DNA of 64,000 bases from Glebionis coronaria (Eukaryota; Streptophyta; Magnoliopsida; Asterales; Asteraceae): contig CM046878.1 in NCBI GenBank assembly GCA_025667525.1, positions 93,077,237-93,141,236 on the forward strand, read 5' to 3'. The position numbers were made by a program, and so were the translations under genes. Shown piece after piece: positions 10,712-24,300 of this stretch (positions are counted from its first letter, which is position 1; every line of letters begins with the position of its first letter). A model generated the notes under the pieces. The model did not search any database. It was not told where the DNA came from and saw only the letters and a list, made by a program, of their open reading frames with translations.

Positions 10712-12300
10712 ATATCATACAAGATTTAACACTATTATTACTAGTCTAAAAGCACTTGATGAAGGTTTTTCTAGCAAGAACAATGTTAGGAAGTTTCTTA
10801 GGGCGTTGCATCCAAAATGGAGAGCTAAAGTCACGGAGATTGAAGAATCAAAGGATCTCGCCAAATTATCACTCGATGAACTCATTGGTAACTTGAAGGT
10901 CATGAGATGATAATTTTGAAGGACTCAGAAATGGTGAAAACTAAGAGTGAAAGAAAGTCTCTTGCACTTAAAGCCAAGAAGGCACAAAGTGATCATGAAA
11001 GTTCCTCAGATAGTGATGATGTGGAATATGCCTTGGCGGTTAGAGACTTTAAGAAGTTCTTCAAAAGACGAGGTCAATACGCGAGGCAACCAAACAACGA
11101 CAAGAAACCCTTCTCCAAAAACCGATTTGCCAAAGACGATAAAGGTGATAGGAAATGCTTTTGATGTGGTGATCCAAATCATTTCATTGGTGATTGTCCT
11201 AAGCCTTCACGCGACAAGAACCACACGACGTTCGTTGGAGGTTCATGGAGCGATGGCGGTGAAGATGTTGATGACAACCCCAAAGATAAGAAGTGTCTCA
11301 TGGCTCACACTTCTAAAGAGGTACTTTCTGAAACTGAGTATTATAGCAATAATAGTTCTTCTCAAGATGATAGTGAATTAGAAGGCCAATACAATAACTT
11401 GCATAAGTTTAGTCTAAAATTTATTGAAAATAACAAAGTGCTTAAATCAACTAGAACTAAGCTTGAAAACGAGATTAGTGAGTTAAAATAAAAATTAGCT
11501 AAGCTTGAGAAAAATAAAGAAATAGACCTAGGATGCTTAAAATGTGAAAACCTTAGGCAAGAAAATGAAAACCTTAAGAGCACCTCCATTAGACTTGAAA
11601 ATTTCATGATAGGTACTAATGCTCTTGATGATATGTTAAACAAACAAATTCATTCTAAGGAAAAACTTGGGTTAGGATATAACACTAATGAAGCATCAAC
11701 TAGTGAACCAAAACACGTTAGGTTTTCAGAAAAACAGTCCCCTACACGCGGTGCTCCAATATATGGGGCGGTTCCTTATCGCTATGGAACCGCCGATAGA
11801 GCTATGGAACCGCGTCCAGAAGATGATTTTCGTGAAAATCCTGAACTTTCTGAAAAGTCAATTTTAGGTGAAGGACCAAAACATATTCTTATTAACAAGG
11901 TCAAAGTACCTATAATTCAAAAGCCTACTCTAGATAGATTCTACAAGCCCTTGAGTAAACCTTTAATGGGAACTAGAAACTTATCTAGACAAACATCTAC
12001 TCCTCCAAGAGTACGAAATAAATCTAAACCTAGAAGTAGAACACCTACGCCAAAAAGAGATGATCATGCTAAACCACGACCTAGGAGTAAAACCCCAACA
12101 ACTAGGAGGAATAATTATAATACTAGATCAAGATCAAAGACACCTAGGAGAAACTATGGACAACAAAATGGCCATATGAATTGGAATAATTTTCAACAAC
12201 AATTTCCCCATGGGGAATGTCTCCTTCATTCATGCATCCCAACCAAATGCAAGGGATGTTTGGAACTAACAATTTTCGACCCATGAGATATTGGGGACCA
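10712..12300 (+). pseudogene. gag: Gag of TE3, decayed: UBN2, zinc knuckle, coiled coil, SR-rich tail
   Basis: The visible part starts inside the UBN2-type gag domain ([27 protein letters not shown]). One base seems lost near 10900, where the frame moves. A CX2CX4HX4C zinc knuckle follows at about 11156-11200, but a TGA stands between its first two Cys. A long Lys/Glu/Asn-rich coiled coil (11370-11640, with a TAA near 11490) leads to 'NALDDMLNKQ' and 'EKLGLGY', a block I associate with Sirevirus gags. The tail has about five RSR/RSKTPT-like units (12010-12160) resembling an SR domain. Another frameshift lies near 12215, before MRYWGPNV. Upstream gag is outside the window. Confidence 0.85.
11768..11814. 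repeat. Copy of the GGTTCCTTATCG palindrome inside TE3 gag
   Basis: GCGGTTCCTTATCG, then CTATGGAACCGC twice, i.e. one left arm and two right arms of the palindrome found in the Sirevirus U3 regions. Here it lies within coding DNA and encodes VPYRYGTADRAMEPR. The middle is CGCTAT rather than CGATAA. Confidence 0.75.
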
Positions 12301-12497
12301 AATGTTTGATCTTGTGTGTTGTTACCTAGATATGCTTGGGAATCGATCTAGAGCCCGACGAGTGGATTAAGGATAGTGGTTGTTCTAAACACATGACGGA
12401 TAATTGAAGTTTGTTCTCACACTACAAAGCATATGATGGATGTAACGTTACATTCGCTAGTAATAGACGTGGTAATATCATTGGCAAAGGTACGGTC
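12301..12497 (+). pseudogene. pol: Protease start of TE3, cut by TE4
   Basis: Contains the aspartic protease motif DSGCSKHMTD (DSG at 12372-12380), then a stop codon close behind (TGA after TDN), then 'YDGCNVTFASNRRGNIIGKG'. TE4 enters after GTACGGTC at 12497. The continuation resumes at 24846 in the same frame once TE4 and one copy of the duplication are discounted. Confidence 0.88.
12493..12497. repeat. Target-site duplication of TE4 (partner 24841-24845)
   Basis: CGGTC directly left of TE4 and CGGTC directly right of it. The perfect 5 bp match on both sides fixes the borders of TE4 and shows insertion as one unit. Confidence 0.95.
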
Positions 12498-15400
12498 TGT
12501 AACACCCCCAAATTTACACAATTCAATACAGCGGAAGACTCGTTGGTGTTACGGGATAACACATTACTCACATCATAGACAACGCTTAAAAATCGCGTCG
12601 TTTAATAATAAAGCATTTCCATTCATGAATGTCAAATTTACATAGGTCCCAAGTCATAGTCATTTCATACAATTTTACAAAAGATTTGAATGGAAATTGT
12701 TATTTAAGTGCGGGCCATGAATTCTTGTTGTCTTCCCGAGAATTACCTTCAAGTACCTGAGATAAAACATGTTAAAAGAAAAGGTCAGCGAAAATGCCGA
12801 GTGAATTCATAGAGTTTAATGAAATCCATCAATATAACATCGGTATAAAATTATTACCGAAAATCATTTTGTACCAATCTTTGTTATAGGCCATAAAATA
12901 GCCAAAGTCATTTTATACAAATCCTTATCAAAAATTATAATATAGGCTTTTGCCTTCAAAATCATTATACGAACCATTGCCGTTAAAAACATCATACAAT
13001 AAGTTTTATAACGTTGTATAGAGTTAAATAAAAACCGTTATATGAATATGGTTATGAAAAACCAAAACACGAACATAATATCAATCGTAAGACCCCGTAT
13101 TGCTAGTCAGACAATATATTGTAATTTAGTGCGTATGGCAGTATTTCGTTATTTGGATTATTATAAGCCGCATGACATTGTTACCTTACTAAAACAAACA
13201 ACGGGTAGCTAGCCCGAAACTCATTTGCCCATCTAAATTAGCGTGTCGTCACAATAATCACGCTGGTGTAAATCTTCTCATACATAAATTCGCTTACCAA
13301 TCAATGTGGCACGACGAGGATCAACCGTTAAGGCACGAACTGGGGTGATCGTCCCCAAATAGTACTATTATATGCATAAGCGTCTACCAAATCCCGGTAG
13401 TTCAAATTCATGCTAATGGGACTTTTAGTTACATAACCTAACTTTGATAATCCATTTATCTCATACATCGGGTCATATAGTCATTCATCGGGTCATACAA
13501 TCATTCATCGGGTCATACAATCATTCGGGTCCAAATCAATAAACAAATAATCGGGACAACTGGTGTCCTATTTTAGTAAAACTAACATGTTATCTCCCTT
13601 GCGGGTTTATAAAACATTTCATAAAAACATTTAAAAGAGTGCGAGGCTATGAACTCACGTTGATGTGGGAAAGCGGGTTATCGGCAATTCGGATGTACGG
13701 TACGTGCTTCAATCACGGAAACCTAGACAAATAATACTCGTCTTAGACTCTTGTCCAATGACTTTATAAAAATAACAATTATGTATACATATGATGATTT
13801 TATATATATGATGATGATCAAGTGGGTTTATACATTCTCATTTACTCATTCATTATAGTGTTTATGTGTTGGTAACATTTTTATACTAGTTTCACTAGTT
13901 TATCTTGTTTATATGTTTTAGGCCCAATAAGCCTATTACAAGCCCAATACTTTTCATTAGCCCAATTATACTTTTAATATCAGTATTATACTTTACATGT
14001 TGGGCCCAAGTGTATTAAGCCCAATAAGTAAGTTTATAAGTGTTTAGCCCATTTAGTTGGATTAATAGCCCAATAATGCTAATTTAGCCCGTTAATGTCC
14101 GTATGTTATATAGTTCGGGTTTTATCGGTTTTTACTTGTATTAAGTACTTATATATCAGTATATGACTTTTAAAAAGTTTACATTAGACGGGTCCGATCG
14201 TCTAAGTTTTAATTGACGAAAAACGTTAATTTTACGGTACTAGCCGAAAAGACGTAAAAATCATGTTTATAGTTTTTATATCTTATAAAACTTACCAAAC
14301 TACCATTTTTATATAATGTCCATTTATTTATCCTTATACATATTTATATAAATGAAATATATAAGTTAGTGGGTTTTAATTTCATATTTTATACTATATT
14401 ATTTTGAGTGCTTATATAATACTAATAAACTTTAATTTCACAAATTCTGATTTTTAGTTTCACTTTCACCATTTTTATCATATCTTGAGTTCTATAAGGA
14501 GATAGAAGCTTATTTTTGGATGACATAAACTTAATATTATGTGCTACAAAAAAGTTAGTTATAGTTACTGCTCAATCCATGTCTAAGTATCCTTAACAGT
14601 CCCTACAAAACAGACTATTCAGATTGGTATACTAATTTTGTTTTGATCATATCTCACTCATTTTGATGATTCCATTGCATGGCCAACTCTCACATATGTA
14701 TGAAATCTAATACTTACTGTAAATTGATTCCACCATGCCATTTTATCAGTTTATCATTTGGTTAGTTACTGTTTTTATACAGCCAACTTTATAAGCAAGA
14801 ATTTAACCTTTTTACCTATGGTTTTCCATCTTTTTAACCATGTTTATCAAACCTATCAACACCAAATCCCCACATAATATTTTTAATCATAATTCATCAT
14901 CATATACATATACATAAATAAAGAAATTACAAGATTACATAATCAAAATAACAAGAGGATAGGAAGAACAATCTTTATACCACCAAGATTAAGTAGTTTA
15001 TGATCAAGGCTTGGATTTTTGATGGCAAAACTTGTGATAGATCAACACAAATCTTCAAGACCACCAATACTTGTAAACTTCTTGTAGAAATCAGCCCTTG
15101 GAAATCACCAAATCTTCTCCTTAAATGTTAAAATCACCAGCAATCAATAGAGCTTGGAAAGGGCTTCATCATATGTGTGAATAACATATGATTTCATGGT
15201 TAAATTTGATCAAATGAGGGTGTTTAGGGGTGGTGGTGGACGAAATAGAGAGAGAGAGGGAGGAGAGTATGAGTGGTTTGCATGTATGTGTTTAGGAGAA
15301 ATGGTTTGTGTTGGATGGTTTGATGGTTTTTGTTAGGTGTAGCTTACTTGTTAAGCTAGACAAGTGTAGCTTGTCTAAGAATTTTTTTGACAACTCATGG

Positions 15401-15967
15401 TGTGGTGTTAGCTTGTTAACCGTCCCATGTGTGGGGTGAGGCAAAACTTTTTTTTGTCTCATCTCACTAATTTACGGGTACTCCTCGATTCTAGTTTCCT
15501 CGATTTGCGAGCCCTCGGGTCGTTTTACGAAAAACCTTTTTATAAATTATGAACCAACGGCACAAAACGAAACTAGTAAAAATTGTCTCATCAATAACGG
15601 AGTTCGAAAACATAAATACGTAATCCTAAGGTTTCCGGTTTAGTCGTAAAGGACGTTAAATCATGAACTTAAGTCCTAATCTCTTCTCGTAAATTTGTGA
15701 GTTTATTAATCAACAAAATTTAAAATCTCAAAATAATATTCACAGATAAATTTATTTTTTGAAATGTCGGACTATCACAAAAAACGGTGTATGTAAACGT
15801 AAGCACGTAACGTAAAATTCTCCGATTTAAACGTAGTCGATGCTACTTCAGAACGTAAACCCAAATTTCTTCCCAAAAATAAGTGAGTTCATAATATAAC
15901 ATTAAAATAATGTTTTTAAATAACACTTGAGAATAAAATATCAACCATAAATTGACGGATTGTCACA
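12498..15967 (-). repeat. 3' LTR of TE4 (3470 bp)
   Basis: Plus-strand ends TGTAACACCC and GGATTGTCACA. It is a near copy of 21372-24840. Contents include AT-rich DNA, GGCCCAATAAGCC-like repeats around 13920-14090, and three to four copies of TCATTCATCGGGTCATA at 13463-13520. No coding frame is evident. Confidence 0.96.
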
Positions 15968-15986
15968 GCATTTACCCCTAAACAGG
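15968..15986 (-). other. Polypurine tract of TE4
   Basis: CCTGTTTAGGGGTAAATG on the minus strand, directly next to the LTR start TGTGACAATCC; this is the plus-strand primer site. A second copy lies at 17913-17932. Confidence 0.75.
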
Positions 15987-16829
15987 ATCTTTGTCCTCAA
16001 AGATCAATTTATCTTACTACTCGCTTCTTATAGAGTTAAAGCCATGTGGGTATTTCCTCCACATTCGGTCTTTACTCACAAGTGTAATCCGTTACAATAC
16101 GCGAGTTTTAGCAAACATAACTACGGGAATAAGATCAGGCTTAATGTTGACTTACTTTCTCTATCCATGATGTTCACGGGTTTTTGATGAATGCAACTTT
16201 TCGCCGATCTAAACTTTACTAAGAAACAATCAGATTCTCACTTGATAGATATTCCATCAAGTTCGATATACGAATCATAATTCACACAGCTCTTGAAGTC
16301 CTAGGGTAGATCCAGCTTATATGCCTTTCAAACCAATCTTTTTACATCATCTCAATAGTCCCATACAACGGGGACTTATTTCCCATATCTTTCAGATCAT
16401 CTATCCATTTTTCCAAGGTGAAATTTTTTGGCATAACTTCGATACCCATCCTGCACTTCAAGATCTACACTTCATATTCACATAACCTCCTGCCCACTAT
16501 TGGCAGTCAATAATGAGATCCTAATTTCAACAATCATCAGGTTTCACGGGTCGGGTATTTTGTAAGGTTAGGTTTGTCATCATAGGAAACCTTAAACCTA
16601 AAAGACATGTCTAACTCACAGTGGGTGTATGTCGGATGTCTTCATCCCAACTCCTGCTTACATATGCTCTCATATAGATCCTAACAAGATTCGATCTCGA
16701 TCCTAATACGATAATTATCAATGATAATCTCTCCGAAGGAAAAAAATTATATGGTTTATTACCAAATGTCAATCATTCAAGCATAAAACAACCCTTCTAG
16801 TGTTTTGTATCATTACTTTACCTCGTCCC

Positions 16830-17070
16830 TTCGATTGGGGTGGTAAACAGTACTCTCATCAAGGTTCGTTCCCAATGACTTCTGAGAAAATCTCTAGAAA
16901 TTCGATGCGAAGCGAGGATCTTGATAGAGATGATCGATACAGGCACACCATGCTTACATAACTCCTTTAAATACAAAGAGTCGATTTCTTCATCGAGAAG
17001 CTATCATTAACAAGAATGATATTAGCAAATTTGGTCAGTCTATCATCGATGACCCAAATCGAATCAAATT
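16830..17070 (-). pseudogene. pol: Integrase core remnant of TE4
   Basis: On the minus strand the frame gives WVIDDRLTKFANIILVNDSF, close to the gypsy integrase block with the first catalytic Asp (V-D-R-L-T-K-S-A-H-F), then CKHGVPVSIIS-x-KI (expected HGVP-x-S-I-I-S-D-R-D) and RDFLRSHWERTL. Stops and frame changes break it up and the second catalytic Asp appears lost. It lies downstream of the RT remnant in element orientation, which is the Ty3/gypsy order. Confidence 0.75.
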
Positions 17071-17912
17071 CAGATGATGACCTTTGCAATAGTTAGACCT
17101 TTACTAATGTATGAGGCGATGTCTGCCCTCATAATTTGCCATTAGTACAACTTCTTCAGATAAAGATACATTTAGTCAGAAATGACATGAATAGAATACT
17201 TATACTTACGAGATTTCAACATGACTAAATCTCAAAATCCTCTATATTTAGGAAACCACAAGTGGCTTTTAAAACATTTAACGCCACCGGCTTCTCAATT
17301 CTAATGGTTCACATTAGTCGCGAACCCCTTTTATTATCTATATTATCCGTTTTACAAGCATCAATTATTTCTAAAATGTTCGGCAATTTACTTTGCACAG
17401 TCATTATTAAGGAACACAATCTTAATTGATTCTTTATCCTTTCTATATAATGTGTCATTATCTATATTCACCTTTCCTGGTGAAATAATTATCATAACCA
17501 AACTTCATTCAGAATTTCTTTCTTCATATTTTCTAAGTTTTAGTTTCGTCTCCATTATCATTTTTATCAGTTTTACTTAATCCGACGTTTTAAAGTGTCG
17601 ATAAATACTGCAAGTAATTAAATAATAAATATTTAATTTTATGAAACGTAAACGTAAAATTTTTAAATTTCTTAGTTCGACCAATTATAGAAAAATGTTC
17701 AAAATGAATTTGAATTTAATTAACAAGATTTTTGGTTGATTTATCGAAAATAATTAAAATAATTAATAAGATCTGTAAATGTTCGAAAAATCTTTGTTTA
17801 TACTTTGGTCAAAATTTGCTTAGTTGAAAAGCAAAAATTGTTGCTTCAAATTTCAAGTCATGGTTTAAATGTTTTTCTCAATCCCTTTTAAGTTGTTTTG
17901 AGGTATGCACAA

Positions 17913-17932
17913 ACATTTACCCCTAAACAGGA
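17913..17932 (-). other. Second copy of the TE4 polypurine tract
   Basis: Shares the 19 bases CATTTACCCCTAAACAGGA with the tract at the LTR border, 1.95 kb away. In element orientation it sits between RT and integrase. It could be a central polypurine tract or a trace of recombination. Confidence 0.55.
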
Positions 17933-18261
17933 GTTTAGTTAAATGTTTTCGGTATAAGGAAATAATCCCTTAAAAATCCTTTGTTAAAACATTTGTCAAA
18001 ATATATTTGCACCTCCTTTTTGGTATAACCCTTAGCCTTAATGGCTCTAGTTATTGAAAAGTCAATATAGATCCCATTATCTATTAATCACAAGGTCAAA
18101 TAATGTAAAGGATTAAGCCTTTAATCACATGTTAAATATTCAAGGTACAGGTTTTCATTGTTCGGCCAATTTAGGGCAGTTTATAAATAATTATTAACTC
18201 CTTCCTATTCTTATTAAACAAACCAATGGTCCTTAATGATCACAAGCATGATTTTATCAAA

Positions 18262-18760
18262 TTACAGCCTACACACGTGATTCACCAAATTTATGGATGC
18301 TACATGTGCATTGGTCAATCCAAACGACATAACATGAAACTCATAATGTTCATTACGAGTTCTGAATGTAGTGATTGGAATAGATAATCTTTTTCGCGGA
18401 CGCGAAATTGATGATAACCATGCCGTGGATCGAATTCCCGAATATACGCTAGAACCTTGTAAATGATCGAACAAATCTATCATCTTGGGTAGTGGATATT
18501 GATTTCGATCGTCAATTTACTTAGTTCACGGTAATCAACAAATATAAGGAATGATAATACCATAGCTCTTTATGATGGCGATCTTGGTAGAATAAAAGCT
18601 TTCCCCGACAACTCTTTCAGTTGTACGGTAACACTTTCGATTTAGATGGTGCTGATGTATAGTGCACACGCCACAGGTGCAACACCGGGAATATAATCAA
18701 TACCAAATTCAACTTTCCTTAATGACGAAAGTCTAGGTAATTCACCAGCAATACCTCTTA
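18262..18760 (-). pseudogene. pol: Protease-RT junction and RT remnant of TE4
   Basis: On the minus strand, ELPRLSSLRKVEFGIDYIPG (around 18690-18750) matches the conserved linker before gypsy RT (V-E-F-x-I-D-x-x-P-G). FVDYRELSKLTIE follows near 18500-18560, then DLFDHLQGSSVYSGI, TTFRTRNEHYEFHVMSFGLTNA (18262-18483). The catalytic YXDD block further downstream is not recognisable. The numerous stops show long decay. This is the best evidence for the element's class and strand. Confidence 0.85.
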
Positions 18761-18769
18761 AAGTTTCAG

Positions 18770-21350
18770 ATAACGGAAACATCTTTTAATATATTTAATT
18801 TAAGTTATTTCTAGATTATAATATCTATGACTAGTTCATAACCATTCACGGTATAATTTCAAGTCTAAATGCAGGATATGGTCATCCATCAAGAATTATT
18901 TAGATCACTTTTGATAATCAACATCTTATCATTTAGGGGATTTCTACACGGGTTCCCATCAATTAAGATAATGTCGTCATGTCATAATCAATAAATCCAT
19001 TCTACTGGTACTATCAACTTTCCAGTTTCATTGCCGTCAATAAGATGTGAATTTCTCAAAAGACTAATAATAACTCATAATCCTTCACAGTTCAAGGATA
19101 TCTGGAGACATAACTACCATTAAAAGAGTAAGGTCAACGCATAATCTACGCGAGAGAATTTCAAATCAGATATAGATGAAAACATTTAATGAATATGAAC
19201 ATATCCCATATTTTCATAATTTGAGTACGCATTCGAAAGCTCCTCGGATCGTTACCCAGGTCATTCAAATGAAATCTTAATCAAAGAAATGATAGGAACG
19301 TCGATACATCCAGTCGGGTATCAACACTTCGGTAATCAGATACTTTTCCAAGAATCTCGCCACGGGAGAATTCGACAAGAAGGGAATATCAATTGTCAAA
19401 TAAGACAAATTCCACAGATGAGTAAATTCGACTCAGGAGAATAAATAGTACGGGCACATATGTAGGTGTCCCTATTAATATGTCCCTATTTTTCACTTCT
19501 TGCAGATCTCATAAAATTTAATCTTTCACAATCTTTAAAGAAAATTTAGTGTTTATTAATAATTTCATGGTGACTACTAATCAACCTTGCATGGTTACTT
19601 CCAAATTGTATGTAGGCGCGCAACTATATACAATTTCAAGATTAACGATGCAATACTCAGTTCGTCAAAATTTTATCATCATGTTTATAATAAAAACATT
19701 TTCATGCTTAATTCTTAAATAAGAATCAAAAATAAATTTACAAAGATTTTCTTTGTTATGAAAACAATTAAGTTTTCCAAGGTGTTTTATAAACAACTTC
19801 ATTTCGATAACAATCACTTATAAATCTCACTTTAAATAGTCCATATGGTAATAAAAATTCAATCTTTATCAAGGGATACTATTGTATCTTATAAAAACAG
19901 TGAGTGATCTGCAAAGGAGTGATGAAAAGTTGTTCATCAAGAACTAACTACAATATATCAGGAAATGAGCTTAGCCAAATAATCATGAGGTTCATGACCT
20001 CGATGGCGCTCAAAAAGAATAATTCACAGGTAACTCAATTCGAGATGAGTACTTGTTCCATGGTTGCATCACTAATGCGAGCATTAGGATGAAGCAATAA
20101 AAGATAGATAACATCGATACATGTAGGATTTAGCAATCAAAGGTAGTCTTTTCATTAATCACGAACAAGTCAAAATTGTATCGTAACACATTACGTGTCA
20201 CTATGTCATACAATTCCAAGAACTCATCCTACCAACTGGTGTCTCAGTTAAGTTAGGGATTTTTAAAAGATACCACAATGAATACTAATTTACAAGAGTC
20301 ATTAGGTGTTCCACATGTCCCAAAAGATCCATCGGTCCCAATTCAGAAGAATATTTCTTCAATTTATTTATTGGACACTGGGCATCCTCATCATTGGACA
20401 ATGGCCTAGGAACAACACTTAACACGAATCAACAATCAATTAAAATCTTATAGTTCAATCACAGAACTTAACGACTTCCTCTTATCAATCTCATATTCCA
20501 TACGGGTTAAATTTTACTTCATTCAAGTTTTAACCAACTTATAATCAATGTGATATCCTACTTCATTCTCCAATACTTTCAACCTTATTCTTAGACCTTA
20601 AAAAGGGCAATAAAAGCTTGATATAAACAACACTTAATTTCCAATCCTACAGCTCTTACAACAACAATTATCAAATGAGTCACTAGTATGAAATGACTCA
20701 TATATTCAATTAGACTTCTCGGAAAGGTACTAGTGGCATGAGGCTTTTGGGTAATGGTTCCATTGACAGCCTCAAGTGCAACATTCACCCTTTCGATTTC
20801 AATTTAAGAATTGGGTGACAACGAATAAGATGACACCTTTCCAGGTGGTAACGTTTTGTCAAGCTCCACTCTATAAGGAAAGATCGTCATGACATCGATA
20901 TCAGATTTAGTCTCGCCAATTCTTCTTCAATATCACAATCAACTAATATCTACATTTCTACGAATATCAACCATTTTGTTGGGATCATAAATATCCACAA
21001 CTTGGTTTAGATCTAGAATAACTAGAATTCCTACAGAAATAGCTTAGATTAATTTACTAGGGGAATTAGGGTTCCTTGTGACAATCTACGTCGTATAAAT
21101 ACCTCGTATAAATATAGAAATAATCATCAAACAATCATGTAATCAAATTACATTATATGTATATATATAATCCAAGTTATATATATATTAAAATAACACT
21201 TCTCAGTCTGGCCTTGTCGGTAACTCGGGAATTCTTCGGCACCGTTATAGTCAAAAGATTTTTAGACATTTTTACAAAAATGTTTATAGTTAAAAGATTT
21301 TGAAATGTTTTATTCAAAACCTTGGTTTTAAAAATCTTTCGTTCTCTATA
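18770..21350. other. Internal TE4 DNA without recognisable gag
   Basis: By position this should hold gag and protease on the minus strand, but I find no zinc knuckle or gag block and only short open frames. The stretch between 17100 and 18190 is likewise AT-rich with no motif I recognise. It is either heavily decayed or non-coding. Confidence 0.5.
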
Positions 21351-21356
21351 ACGAGA

Positions 21357-21368
21357 CCTCTGATACCA
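21357..21368 (-). other. Primer-binding site of TE4 (initiator tRNA-Met type)
   Basis: TGGTATCAGAGG on the minus strand, three bases from the LTR end. It is complementary to the 3' end of plant initiator tRNA-Met, the usual primer of many plant gypsy and copia elements. Confidence 0.9.
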
Positions 21369-21371
21369 AAC

Positions 21372-24300
21372 TGTAACACCCCCAAATTTACACAATTCAA
21401 TACAGCGGAAGACTCACTGGTGTTACGGGATAACACATTACTCACATCATAGACAACGCTTAAAAATCGTGTCGTTTAATAATAAAGCATTTCCATTCAT
21501 GAATGTCAAATTTACATAGGTCCCAAGTCATAGTCATTTCATACAATTTTACAAAAGATTTGAACGGAAATTTTTATTTAAGTGCGGGCCATGAATTCTT
21601 GTTGTCTTCCCGAGAATTACCTTCAAGTACCTGAGATAAAACATGTTAAAAGAAAAGGTCAGCGAAAACACCGAGTGAATTCATAGAGTTTAATGAAATC
21701 CATAAATATAACATCGGTATAAAATTATTACCGAAAATTATTTTGTACCAATCTTTGTTATAGGCCATAAAATAGCCAAAGTCATTTTATACAAATGCTT
21801 ATCAAAAATTATAATATAGGCTTTTGCCTTCAAAATAATTATACGAACCATTGTCGTTAAAAACATCATACAATACGTTTTATAACGTTGTATAGAGTTA
21901 AATAAAAACCGTTATATGAATATGGTTATGAAAAACCAAAACACGAACATAATATCAATAGTAAGACCCCGTATTGCTAGTCAGGCAATATATCGTAATT
22001 TAGTGCGTGTGGCAGTATTTCGTTATTTGGATTATTATAAGCCGCATGACATTGTTACCTTACTACAACAAACAACGGGTAGCTAGCCCGAAACTCATTT
22101 GCCCATCTAAATTAGCGTGTCGTCACAATAATCACGCTGGTGTAAATCTTCTCATACATAAATTCGCTTACCAATCAATGTGGCACGACGGGGATCAACC
22201 GTCAAGGCGCGAACTAGGGTGATCGTCCCCAAATAGTACTATTATATGCATAAGCGTCTACCAAATCCCGGTAGTTCACAATTCATGCTAATGGGACTTT
22301 TAGTGACATAACCTAACTTTAATAATCCATTTTATCTAATACATCGGGTCATATAATCATTCATCGGGTCAAACATACATTCATCAGGTCATACAATCAT
22401 TCGGGTCCAAATCAATAAACAAACAATCGGGACAACTGGTGTCCTATTTTAGTAAAACTAACATGTTATCTCCCTCGCGGGTTTATAAAACATTTCATAA
22501 AAACATTTAAAAGAGTGCGAGGCTATGAACTCACGTTGATGTGGGAAAGCGGGTTATCGGCAATTCGGATGTACGATACGTGCTTCAATCACGGAAACCT
22601 AGACAAATAATACTCGTCTTAGACTCTTGTCCAATGACTTTATAAAAATAAAAATTATGTATACATATGATGATTTTATATATATGATGATGATCAAGTT
22701 GGTTTATACATTCTCATTTACTCATTCATTATAGTGTTTATGTGTTGGTAACATTTTTATACTAGTTTCACTAGTTTATCTTGTTTATATGTTTTAGGCC
22801 CAATAAGCTTATGACAAGCCCAATACTTTTCATTAGCCCAATTATACTTTTAATATCGGTATTATACTTTACATGTTGGGCCAAGTGGGTTAAGCCCAAT
22901 AAGTAAATTTATAAGTGTTTAGCCCATTTAGTTGGATTAATAGCCCAATAATGCTAATTTAGCCCGTTAATGTCCGTATGTTATATAGTTCGGGTTTTAT
23001 TGGTTTTTAGTTGTATTAAGTACTTATATATCAGTATATGACTTTTAAAAAGTTTACATTAGACGGGTCCGATCGTCTAAGTTTTAATTGACGAAAAACG
23101 TTAATTTTACGGTACTAGCCGAAAAGACGTAAAAATAATGTTTATAGTTTTTATAACTTATAAAACTTACCAAACTACCATTTTTTTATAATGTCCATTT
23201 ATTTATCCTTATATATATTTATATAAATGAAATATATAAGTTAGTGGGTTTTAATTTCACATTTTATACAATATTATTTTGAGTGCTTATATAATACTAT
23301 TAAACTTTAATTTCACAAAATCTGATTTTTAGTTTCACTTTCACCATTTTTATCATATCTTGAGTTCTATAAGAAGATAGAAGCTCATTTTTGGATGAAA
23401 TAAACTTCATATTATTTGCTACAAATAAGTTAGTTATAGCTACTGCTCAATCCATGTCTAATTATCCTTAACAGTCCCTACAAAACAGACTATTCAGATT
23501 GGTATACTAATTTTATTTTGATCATATCTCACTCATTTTGATGATTTCATTGCATGACCAACTCTCACATGTGTATGACATCTAATACTTACTGTAAATT
23601 TATTCCACCATGCTATTTTATCAGTTTATCATTTGGTTAGTTACTGTTTTTATACAGCCAACTTTATAAGCAAGAATTTAACCTTTTTACCTATGGTTTT
23701 CCATCTTTTTAATCATGTTTATCAAATCTATCAACACCAAATCCCCACATAATATTTTTAATCATCATTAATCATCATATACATATACATAAATAAATAA
23801 ATTACAAGATTACATAATCAAAATAATAAGAGGATAGGAAGAACAATCTTTATACCACCAAGATTAAGTAGTTTATGATCAAGGCTTGGATTTTTGATGG
23901 AAAAACTTGTGATAGATCAACACCAATATTCAAGACCTCCAATAATTGTAAACTTCTTGTAGAAATCAGCCCTTGGACATCACCAAATCTTCTCCTTAGA
24001 TGTTAAAATCACCACCAATCAATAGAGCTTGGAAAGGGCTTCATCATATGTGTGAATAACATATGATTTCATGGTTAAATTTGATCAAATGAGGGTGTTT
24101 AGGGGTGGTGGTGGACGAAATATAGAGAGAGAGGGAAGAGAGTATGAGTGGTTTGCATGTATGTGTTTAGGAGAAATGGTTTGTGTTGGATGGTTTGATG
24201 GTTTTTGTTAGGTGTAGCTTACTTGTTAAGCTAGACAAGTGTAGCTTGTTTAAGAATTTTTTTACACCTCATGGGTGTGGTGTTAGCTAGTTAACCATTC

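Noticed and set aside
10518..10910. A single frame joining TE2 LTR and TE3 gag
   Set aside because: An artefact of the junction: residues before the end of the LTR at 10711 do not belong to gag.
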